Shown piece by piece: positions 55,730-64,000 of a stretch of 64,000 nucleotides of DNA. A model generated the notes under the pieces. The model had not been told where the DNA came from. It did not search any database and worked only from the letters and a program-made list of their open reading frames with translations. The stretch is from contig JAFMOC010000420.1 in assembly GCA_019802505.1 (NCBI GenBank), positions 1 through 64,000 on the forward strand, read 5' to 3'. Position numbers and translations under genes: made by a program. The stretch comes from Corydoras sp. C115. Lineage: Eukaryota > Chordata > Actinopteri > Siluriformes > Callichthyidae. Positions within the stretch are counted from its first letter, which is position 1. The number at the start of each line of letters is the position of its first letter.

Positions 55730-57828
55730 GTACGAGGCGCTCTGCGCGGAGGAAGGTCTCGATCTGCTTGAGATTTCCGATGACGAGGCGGGCGAGTCAT
55801 ACCTGTATGGGCATATTCTGCCCATACGAACCCTCCTAAACTCTGAGGAGTTCTGGACGGACGCTCCGGTCCAGCTTGTTAAACCCCCCCGTGGCGAGAT
55901 CCAGACGCAGAGCGAGCCGACGCGGTGCTAAGACGCAGTGTGCGCGCTGCGCGGCTGCTGAGTGCGGTACGTGTGCTGCGGGGGGGCCGCGCCAGACCGC
56001 GCCGTGTCTGGATCGCGCTGCGAGGGGGCGATACCGGAGCCGACACTCGAGGGAGTAAATGTGGATCCATGTGGCATGATCGTGGTGTGTCCCTCTGTTT
56101 CGTGTGTCCAGTCCGTCTTCCCTGTGTCTGAGATGTCTATGTCTTTGTGTTTGGGCAATGCGGTGGGGGTGTACCTCTACTGTGTGCAGGATGGCGATTC
56201 CAAGGTGGAGGTTAACCCAGTGGGCGTGCCCGCCGAGGTCCTGCCAGCATGCATGCCCGCCAAGGTCCTGCCAGCGTGCGTGCCCACCGAGGTCCGCCCA
56301 GCGTGCGTGCCCGCCGAGGTCCGCCCAGCGTGCGTGCCTGCCGAGGTGCGCCCAGTGTGCGTGCCCGCCAAGGTCCTGCCAGCATGCATGCCCGCCAAGG
56401 TCCTGCCAGCATGCGTGCCCACCAAGGTCCTGCCAGCGTGCGAACCCGCTGAGGTCCTGCCAGCGTGCGTGCCCACCGAGGCCCTACCAGCGCGCGAACC
56501 CATCCCGAAGTCCAGGGGCGTCACGCTGTCCATCCCGAAGTCCAGGGGCGTCACGCCGCCCATTACGAAGCCCAGGGGCGTCACGCCGCCCATCCCGAAG
56601 CCCAGGGGCGTCACGCCGCCCATCCCGAAGCCCAGGGGCGTCACGCCGCCCATCCCGAAGCACAGGGGCGTCACGCCGCCCATCCCGAAGCCCAGGGGGC
56701 GTCACGCGGGGTACGTGTGCTGCGGGGGGGGCCGCGCCGGACCGCGCCGTGTCTGGATCGCGCTGCGAGGGGGCGATACCGGAGCCGACACTCGAGGGAG
56801 TAAATGTGGATCCATGTGGCATGATCGTGGTGTGTCCCTCTGTTTCGTGTGTCCAGTCCGTCTTCCCTGTGTCTGAGATGTCTATGTCTTTGTGTTTGGG
56901 CAATGCGGTAGGGGTGTACCTCTACTGTGTGCAGGATGGCGATTCCAAGGTGGAGGTTCACCCAGCAGGCGTGCCCGCCGAGGTCCTGCCAGCATGCATG
57001 CCCGCCAAGGTCCTGCCAGCGTGCGTGCCCGCCGAGGTCCGCCCAGCGTGCGTGCCTGCCGAGGTCCGCCCAGCGTGCGTGCCTGCCGAGGTCCGCCCAG
57101 CGTGCGTGCCCGCCAAGGTCCTGCCAGCATGCGTGTCCGCCAAGGTCCTGCCAGCATGCGTGCCCGCCAAGGTCCTGCCAGCGTGCGAACCCGCTGAGGT
57201 CCTGCCAGCGTGCGAGCCCATCGAGGCCCTACCAGCGCGCGAACCCATCCCGAAGTCCAGGGGCGTCACGCTGTCCATCCCGAAGTCCAGGGGCGTCACG
57301 CCGCCCATCCCGAAGCCCAGGGGCGTCACGCCACCCACCCCGAAGCCCAGGGGCGTCACGCCGCCCATCCCGAAGCCCAGGGGCGTCACACCGCCCATCC
57401 CGAAGCACAGGGGCGTCACGCCGCCCATCCCGAAGCCCAGGGGGCGTCACGCCGCCCAGCCGGAGGTCCAGGGGCCGCACGCCGCCCAGCCGGAGGTCCA
57501 GGGGCCGCACGCCGCCCAGCCGGAGGTCCAGGGGCCGCACGCCGCCCAGCCCGAGGTCCAGGGGCCGCACGCCGCCCAGCCCGAGGTCCAGGGGCCGCAC
57601 TCCGCCCAGCCCGAGCAGCAGGGGCCGCACGCCGCCCAGCCCGAGCAGCAGGGGCCGCACGCCACGCAGCCAGGGGGCGGCCACCTCGCCACGCAGCCAA
57701 CTCCTCGCCGACGTGGGCGTCCGCCGGACCACGCAGCCAGAGGGCGCCTGCCGGACCACGCAGCCAGGGGGCGTCCGCCTCGCCACGCAGCCAGAGGGCG
57801 TGGCCAACTCCTCGCCCGACGTGGGCGT
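55730..57828 (+). pseudogene. N1 repeat protein, duplicated (copy E)
   Basis: The start of the coding block is deleted: the EEWLWR part is missing and text resumes at EYEALCAEEGLDL. The hydrophobic stretch and 9-residue repeats of the VPAEVLPAC/VPAKVLPAC type occur twice because of the 744-bp duplication. The two units are in different frames, since a G run has 7 G in the first (near 55979) and 8 in the second. A frame 56104-57834 spans the second unit: 9-residue repeats, then GVTPPIPKPR, then HAAQPEVQGP and HAAQPEQQGP units. No enzymatic domain. Confidence 0.6.
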
Positions 57829-58330
57829 TGTTAGGAAATCTGAAATTTCCCCGATGAACCAATTTTGAAGGCGTCAAAAAGCACAGTACAGATGATTTCA
57901 GAGTTATTCAAATCAAGCGGTTTATTTATGACAAACCGAGTCAAAGCAGTGTTCGTCCAAGACAAGCCCAAGATCGCGATCTGACTCTGATCTCAGCACA
58001 ACACCGGTTCCACCAAGACAGAGCCCCGAAGTCCAGTTTCTGACCGTATTTATTGAAACACCCATCCCTCGCTCTGCTTATTCTGAAACAACTTGTTGAA
58101 GGAGTTCTATGGGGGGCGGGGTGAACACGCCGTTCCATCCCTTATCTGGGGGAGCTCGATACATCCCGGCTGCCCTTGAGCTTTATCCACCAGCCACCAG
58201 ATGCTAGGTGCATCTAGTTTTCATGAAATATAAGCCTGGGCAATTGTCGGCCAGATTGCCCCATTGTTATTGAATGCGCTAATTCCCTTGAACAGAATGT
58301 ACTTACAAATCACAAATTTTTATCCCTTCA
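57829..58330 (-). repeat. ERV 3' LTR (right provirus)
   Basis: 502 bp. Shares diagnostic bases with 23073-23572. Confidence 0.9.
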
Positions 58331-58659
58331 ATCCCCCTTTGGGCGTGCCCCTCAACACGCCCATCAAATTTGCCCCATTGTTAATTTGTCCCATATGTGA
58401 ATTAGCCCCATAAGTGGTGCTGATGTTCAGAGTCGATCGCTTACATTTATTCATCAGAGTTCTACGTCAGTGTGCTGTGCATGTGAGCCCTAAAATCAGT
58501 ACATGAATCTAAAAAATAAACCCTCAGATTTTTTAAACTCTAATAATATACGGTTTCATACTCTACTCGTTATCAGAGTCTCAGGGCAGTGGGTGGTCCC
58601 GCACATGTCACCGCAATGGGTGTCCGCCACTCAGGTGCCCCACGCCACTCAGGTGCCTT

Positions 58660-60071
58660 TGACAGTGTGAATGCAGCAGATGTAAGAAATGCAATCACTC
58701 CATGGGTTGTGTTCACCACTAATGGGTGACACATTACTAGGTTTGCGGTTTTGTTTAAGGCCACCGCTAAGGCTGCCATGTACCTTGTACATCCCGCGTG
58801 TCCCAGCACCACAGGGTCCAGTTTGGAACTGTGATAAAGTAGAACCTTCCTAGTCGAGTCACCACTCCCCCTTTTCTGAAAAAGTACCGCATTTACAATG
58901 CCATTTTTTTCAGAAACATCCAGGTGAAATGGTTTTGTAAAGTCAGGGGACTGCAGGTCAGCTGCCATCGACAACGCTTGCTTTAGTGCAATAAAGTCGC
59001 CTTCCATTTCCGTGGTCCATGTTATTGGTGTCGTAAGGTTGCGCTGGCCTATTCTGGTCACTTCACCCCTTAGTCTGTCTGTCATCGCTGCATAATTCGG
59101 CAGGTAGTTTCGACAGTATCCCGTCAACCCTAAAAATGACAACATGTTACTGACATTGTGTGGTTTTGGGAAATCCAAGATCGCTTGACGGTTAGATGAT
59201 GTGAGTGTATGTCCCTAAAAATGTGACTGTGGGCCTGCACACCTGAAGTTTTGCTTTGTTGACCTTGTAACCCAGGTTGGCTAGATGGGTTAAAATAGTC
59301 AATGTCCTTCAAAAAAGTCCTTCAAACAGGCTGTGTGGCTGTCACAGGCAATGAGTAAGTCCTGAACGTATTGGCAGAGCAAGGTGTTGTCGTGCAAGAT
59401 GGCGCCGTCCTGCAGTGCAGATAGGTCTTTTAGGAGACACTGATTAAAAATCCCTGGACTGTTTTTGTACCCCTGGGGCAGTCTGTTGTAGGTGTACTGT
59501 TGACCCCTAAATGTAAATGCAAAAATGTGTTTGACCTCGTCCAACAGCGGGATGGTAAAAATGCGTTAGCTAGGTCTACTACTGTAAACCACACATGTTG
59601 TGGGGTAAGATTCTGCAGCATTCTGTAAGGGTCAGGTACTGCAATCCCCTCAGTGATTGTTACTTGGATAATGAGCCTTAAATCATGCACCATTCTATAT
59701 TCATTCTTACCGGGCTTCAACACAGGCAGGATGGATGTGTTCCAGAGTGAGACTGTAGGGGTCAGTACTCCTACCTTCAAGAGGTCATGTATGGTGTTCG
59801 CAATCCCTTCTATCGTCTCACGCTTTAGTGGGAACTGTGGTCGATTCACAGGGGTGGTGTTTGGTTGGACACTTATCGGGGCCATGTGATGTTCAGTCAG
59901 TCCCACGTCTACTTTGGATACCATCCAAAGTGTCGTTGGCACTTGACCCAGCAGATCTGGCGTCTGTGGGTGATCTGTTAGTTCTCTGCCATGGTACCTG
60001 TTCAAAACCACATGTTCAAATTTGCCTTCATCCAAGAACTCGCATTCAATTTGCCAGTACTTACCACACAC
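58660..60071 (-). pseudogene. ERV reverse transcriptase
   Basis: From 60071 down: an N-terminal RT segment with PVNRPQFPLKRETIEGI, TSILPVLKPG and VHDLRLI. A shift follows, then the palm frame 59544-59299 with LPQGYKNSPGIFN, and the thumb and connection frame 59178-58665 (LGLTGYCRNYLPNYA; PFHLDVSEKNG). These motifs fit gamma/epsilon-type retroviral RT. The catalytic box reads YVQD (near 59360) where YVDD is expected, so one catalytic aspartate is lost. Frameshifts and the missing 3' half make it dead. Confidence 0.85.
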
Positions 60072-60247
60072 TGTTTTATGTAGGTACGGGGTCTGTGGGC
60101 CGGTCTGTGGGGCGAAAGTCCAGCGTCAGTGCATGTTTAGGAGGAGCAGTTGGTTGTGTTGCATGTTTAGGAGGAGCACTAGGAGGAGCAGTTGGTTGTA
60201 CAGAAGGGGGGCTGGGGGCTTCACTTCCTGTTTCTCACCAGTTGCCT

Positions 60248-60595
60248 CTACATGCTCTCTGTAATCACCGCCATGTGCTCCACGATTAATCTTACCCATA
60301 TCTGCTCATTCTCTGTCTTTGTAGCCCTCGATTTAACCGCTAATCTTCTCAACCCACTCGCACCTTTTGCCTGCTTTTCTGTAGCATCAACTCTCGTTTG
60401 CATTACCGACAATAAATGTTCACGACCATCCTTGCCCAACGGCAGGGCAGTATCAATGGGGTAGAGCCCCACACCACACCACTCATTAAACATTTTCTCA
60501 CACCTTTTTACCTCCTTCTCACGTTTATCCACAGGATTAGTTACTTTTATTCTCTCCAACACCTCCTTTTTGACATCACCAGCAGTCAACCCCAT
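60248..60595 (-). pseudogene. ERV gag, N-terminal part
   Basis: 116 codons from the Met-Gly start, closely similar to the gag at 24500 (MGLTAGDVKKEVLERIKV). It then runs into pol: the proline-rich region, knuckle and protease are gone. Confidence 0.75.
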
Positions 60596-61360
60596 TTTAA
60601 TCAACACACTCCCTCTGAACTTCACAACTTCAACCTCTCTCGTGCGTCCACATGCAATATCCCACTAATGCAGCTACTTTATTGCTGTATGCGAAATTTC
60701 ACTTTTATGTTTCACTTACATAGCGAGCTCCTCATAAACTCATTTACCTAAATCACACTTGATTTACCGCCCTCTGGGACTTCAAGCCACCAGGACTGAG
60801 AAATTTAATTTACGGGTCTTTTGGGTCTTAAACCCAATCACCTTGACCAATTTACCTACCAAGACACTGTGAATTTACTTGTGCCCAAAACCCGTATTGT
60901 GCTCTGCAGATGGGCCTTGAACCCCCTGGGAGCTGCTCAATTTGTCGAAACGGGTCAGTCCGCGACTGTACACACACAGGGAGCTACGCCGTTCGCCTCA
61001 GTAACGCAACTACAGGATTTTCACAATCCCTTGGTCATGACCTTTCAGTAAACACAATTATAATCCATACACAAATCCACAAAAATCTACAAAGCCTTGG
61101 AAGAACACAACACACTTCAACACTTAAATTTATACACTTAATTTCAGTTAGCAATTCCAATTTTATTAATTTAATTAATCAACTTAGCCTTTTTGCACCA
61201 CTCACAGCTAAATATAGGTTTTTTCAGCTAAATATAGGAGCAAGGGTCCTTCTTACCTTATTGGCCGACCTGTGAGTACCGCGTAATTCTATCATTGGAA
61301 TCAATGGGTCTCAATTCTCCGTACTGCAGCCGAAAATATCAACCATCCTCTGCTACCAAT

Positions 61361-61864
61361 TGTTAGTAAATCTGAAATTTCCCCAATGAACCCTTTCTGA
61401 AGCCATCGGAAAATACCACAGTACAGATGATTTCAGAGTTATTCAAATCAAACGGTTTATTTATGACAAACCGTGTCAAAGCAGCGTTCGTCCAAGACAA
61501 GCCCGAGATCACGATCTGACTCTGATCTCAGCACCACACCAGTCCCACCAAGACAGAGCACCGAAGTTCAGTTGCTGACACTATTTATTTAAAAACCATC
61601 CCTCACTCTGCTCAATCTGAAAACTTGTTGAAACTTGTTGAAGGAGTTCTATGGGAGGGGGTGCCATTCAATCCCTTATCTGGGGGAGCTCGATACAGCT
61701 CGGCTGCTCTTGAGCTTTATCCACCAGCCACCAGACGCCAGGTGCATCTAGTTTTCATGATATATAGGCCTTGGGCAATTGTCGGCCAGATTGCCCCATC
61801 GTTATTGAATGCGCTAATTCACTCGAACACAAGGTACTTAGAAATCACAAATTTTATCCCTTCA
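61361..61864 (-). repeat. ERV 5' LTR (right provirus)
   Basis: 504 bp. The reverse of TGGTAGCAGAGGATGG (61343-61358) lies beside it. Shares diagnostic bases with 41054-41510. Flank TAGG at 61865-61868. Confidence 0.9.
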
Positions 61865-61960
61865 TAGGTATTGGGACTATCAGACAGGATGTTGTGTTTG
61901 ATTGTGTAATTAATGACACAAACTCATTTTTAGATAAGGGATTAAATGTATTTAACAGTT
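61865..61960 (-). pseudogene. Upstream piece of the split LINE ORF
   Basis: Reverse complement reads NEFVSLITQSNTTSCLIVP and then meets the target duplication. The frame continues at 41511 with PTNLLKDLL. This is the segment just before RT in L2-type LINEs. Confidence 0.75.
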
Positions 61961-62903
61961 CGAGACTGCCAAACTCTTATTCTCGAGGGTGTTCACCTCG
62001 TTTGGGATCCCAGAAGCTATCCTGTCTGATAGAGGGCCCCAGTTTACCTCAGCTGTGTGGAAGGCGTTTTGTGAGAAGCTGGGGTCCTCCGTCAGTCTCT
62101 CCTCGGGGTTCCACCCCTAGAGCAATGGGGCGTGTGAACGGTCTCACCAAGAGACCAACAAGTACCTTTGTATCTACGCCCATCGCATCCCCTCAGATTG
62201 GTCACGGTACCTCCCCTGGGCGGAGATCGCCCAGAACTCACTGCATCACTCGGCCACCGGCCTCGACCCATTCCAATGTGTTCTGGGTTATCAGCCGCCC
62301 TTCGCACCTTGGAATGGGGAGGAGTCCGATGCGCCGGCCGTCGACGCTTGGTTTCGGCGCAGCGAGGAGGTATGGTCCCAGGTACACCAGCGGGTAGAGG
62401 CGGTGATATGAAGGTACAAGTACTTCGCGGATCGCATGCGAGGTGCCACTCCTCGGTTTAGGGTGGGTGACATGGTCTGGCTCAGTACCCGTGATAGGTG
62501 TCGTCGGGGTGCTCGTAAGTTCCTACATGGCCCATTCCATGAGGTCGCCGTACGTCTCAAGCTCCCACGCCTCTCCCTTCTGAAACCGTTTGGAGAGAGT
62601 TCAAAAGAGAGACAGCCGAGGGGAATGATTCCAATATTTACTCGGTTGCCTCTGTGTTGGACTCCCGCCGGTGCCGGGGCAAGGTGCAGTACTTGGTGGA
62701 TTGGGAGGGTTTCGGTTCTGAGGAGAGGAGCTGGGTCCCTGCGGAGGACATCTTGGACACGAGCATCGTACAGGAGTTCCAGCTGGATCACCCTGACCGT
62801 CCCGCCCCATGGCCTAGAAGATAGCCGCCCCCGCCAAGGTTGACGGACCAGGTCTCGACGGTTTTCTTCTCAGGTTGAGCTACCTTTTTCTGGGGGGGGG
62901 TGA
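61961..62903 (+). pseudogene. Ty3/gypsy integrase end and chromodomain
   Basis: Integrase text from the second catalytic aspartate region onward is readable across three frames: DRGPQFTSAVWKAF-like at 62030-62075, QNSLHHSATGLDPFQCVLGYQPP-like at 62230-62300, and the GPY/F area. It ends in a chromodomain (VQYLVDWEGFGSEERSW near 62690-62740). A G-rich purine tract follows at 62892-62903. Many indels. It is a third chromovirus lineage. Confidence 0.8.
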
Positions 62904-63165
62904 TGTTACACATACACGCCCCGCTTCTCCCCTCCCCGCTACACACATCCACTTCCACACCTGCTACTCATTCCACTAACCACCGATCACCCTCTCCTGA
63001 TTATTAGTTTCAGGTGCGCCTCATCTGCGGCAGCGGCATCCCGGATTCTCTGGCGCAGAGTTTTTTGGATTGTGTGCTGCATGGTGCGTTCGGAGTGCAT
63101 CCCTCCTCGATGTACTTTCTCCTCGCGACGCTGCTCGCGTACACCCCGCTGATCCGCTACCATTT
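62904..63165 (+). mobile_element. 3' LTR start of that gypsy element
   Basis: TGTTACACATACACG directly after the purine tract. The LTR is not followed to an end because LINE sequence begins near 63170. Confidence 0.55.
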
Positions 63166-63180
63166 TCTAGGATGTTAACC

Positions 63181-64000
63181 ACGAGTGACGTAAGAGACTT
63201 CAGGGACTTGTTCACCGGCTCAGATGAGAGCTGCCTGATGACATCATCACTTTATTATTATTTTTCAACGAATTTCCACTTCTCTCACTCTCCTCGTTTT
63301 GGCAAAAGAGGAGGTGGCACAGGTTTGCTTTTTACCCACAAATGGAAATTCTCTCCTCTTACACTTTTATCAAACACTGTCTCATTCAAATTCCATGCAC
63401 TGACAATCACTGAACCGGTTAAATGTCATTTTCTTGTCATCTATCGTCCCCCAGGTCAACTAGATAACTTCGTCGAGGAATTTGATATGTTATTATCATC
63501 TCTCCCAGATGATGGTTGTCCTCTTGTTGTCCTCGGCGATTTCAACATTCACTTAGACCGACCGTACGCCGCTGAGTTTCTTGATCTCATCTCCAGCCTG
63601 GACCTCCATCTACTCCGCACCTCAGCTACCCACCGGGCTGGCAACCAGCTCGACCTCATCATGACGCGCTCATGTCTCTCTTCGGACATACACATCACTC
63701 CACTTCATGAATCAGACCACTTCTTCATACAGTTCTCGGTCTCTCTTCCACCTTCTCCCGTGATCATCAGTAAAACATCTGAGGTACGTCACAATCTTAG
63801 TGCTCTCTCTAACACACTCTTTGCCGACTTGGTTACTGATGCCCTTCCTAGCATCAGTAACTTCTTAACCCTTGACACCAACACTGCATCAAGCACACTC
63901 TGCTCCACCTTGGCTTCATGTCTTGATCAGATATGTCCAAAATCCACCAGGAAAACACACAGTTCTCCGTCCAGTCCCTGGCTCACGGAGACGCTTCGGA
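63181..64000 (+). CDS. L2-type LINE endonuclease domain, open at window end
   Basis: One frame is open from before 63181 through the last base, with no stop. It has the landmarks of an apurinic-type endonuclease of non-LTR retrotransposons: a GGGTGLLF strand, VIYRPPG, VVLGDFNIH (catalytic D and N), NQLDLIMT, and SDHFFI (catalytic SDH). The nuclease nicks target DNA to start reverse transcription. RT should follow beyond the window. The true start is uncertain, since the frame also reads back into LTR sequence. This copy looks better preserved than the two other LINE pieces here. Confidence 0.85.

Larger units (their letters stand above)
55274..57828 (+). mobile_element. 5' part of N1 copy E
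   Basis: 5' LTR 55274-55629 (356 bp, TGTAACAGG...GTGACA) with the palindrome GGTGCCTAGGGCACC. The internal region is enlarged by a tandem duplication of about 744 bp (55966-56709, repeated from 56710). It ends at the ERV with GCGT (57825-57828). The 3' part and matching GTTTG flank are at 22652-23072 in reverse. Confidence 0.93.
57829..61864 (-). mobile_element. Hybrid ERV provirus, right (-)
   Basis: LTRs 57829-58330 (3') and 61361-61864 (5'), purine tract next to 57829-58330 and primer site next to 61361. Inside are a shortened gag and an RT-bearing pol. RNase H, integrase and envelope are deleted (jump near 58660). The flanking 4-bp sequences differ (GCGT and TAGG) and pair with those of the left provirus, so this too is a recombinant. 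Confidence 0.85.

Overview
This window is vertebrate, almost certainly teleost, genomic DNA. It comes from the variable-gene part of a T-cell receptor alpha/delta (TRA/TRD) locus. The host genes are three V segments on the + strand: a pseudogene (V exon 3052-3334) and two intact two-exon V genes (12260-12843 and 18396-18989). Each intact gene is followed directly by a recombination signal with a consensus nonamer. The two are tandem duplicates about 6.1 kb apart. I see no J, D or C segments and no other host gene. The fish call rests on the V genes, the tRNA-headed SINEs, and the mix of Tc1, L2-type LINE, chromovirus and retrovirus-like elements.

The rest is nested transposable elements. Target-site duplications (TSDs) fix many ends. 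(1) A non-autonomous LTR family, here family N1, has LTRs of about 360-380 bp and an internal ORF made largely of 9- and 10-residue tandem repeats. Copies: A 6682-9154, B 20186-21799, C 44174-44712, D 49152-50020, a split copy E (55274-57828 plus 22657-23072) and a solo LTR 10705-11070. (2) A sister family, N2, has an element at 1960-2911 and solo LTRs at 25706-26158 and 35319-35756. (3) Ty3/gypsy chromoviruses: a young one at 26403-31712, an older minus-strand one at 45686-51826, a 3' part at 61961-63165, and a degenerate gypsy element at 14340-17040. (4) A gamma/epsilon-like endogenous retrovirus (ERV): a solo LTR at 13509-13907 and two hybrid proviruses, 23073-41510 (+) and 57829-61864 (-). 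(5) L2-type LINE pieces, Tc1/mariner pieces and tRNA-derived SINEs.

Two observations stand out. First, the window carries an inversion made by recombination between two oppositely oriented ERVs. The 4-bp TSDs match across the window, not across each provirus: ACGC at 23069-23072 pairs with 57825-57828, and CCTA at 41511-41514 pairs with 61865-61868. LTR diagnostic bases pair the same way. Three interrupted host elements (N1 copy E, a LINE ORF and a Tc1-type transposon) become continuous only when the 41-58 kb segment is flipped back. Second, N1, N2 and both well-preserved chromoviruses carry, just after the 5' LTR, a 9-10 nt stretch complementary to the predicted RNA 5' end, about 30 nt downstream of a TATA-like box. 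That is the layout of Tf1/sushi-type self-priming. The paired bases co-vary between families, which is strong sequence evidence that the pairing is functional.

How the parts relate: only the V genes are host coding sequence. N1 and N2 encode no recognisable enzyme and presumably depend on a chromovirus for mobilisation. Every autonomous element here is broken by stops, frameshifts or deletions, although the chromovirus at 26403-31712 is nearly intact, with LTRs differing at about 2 of 460 positions.
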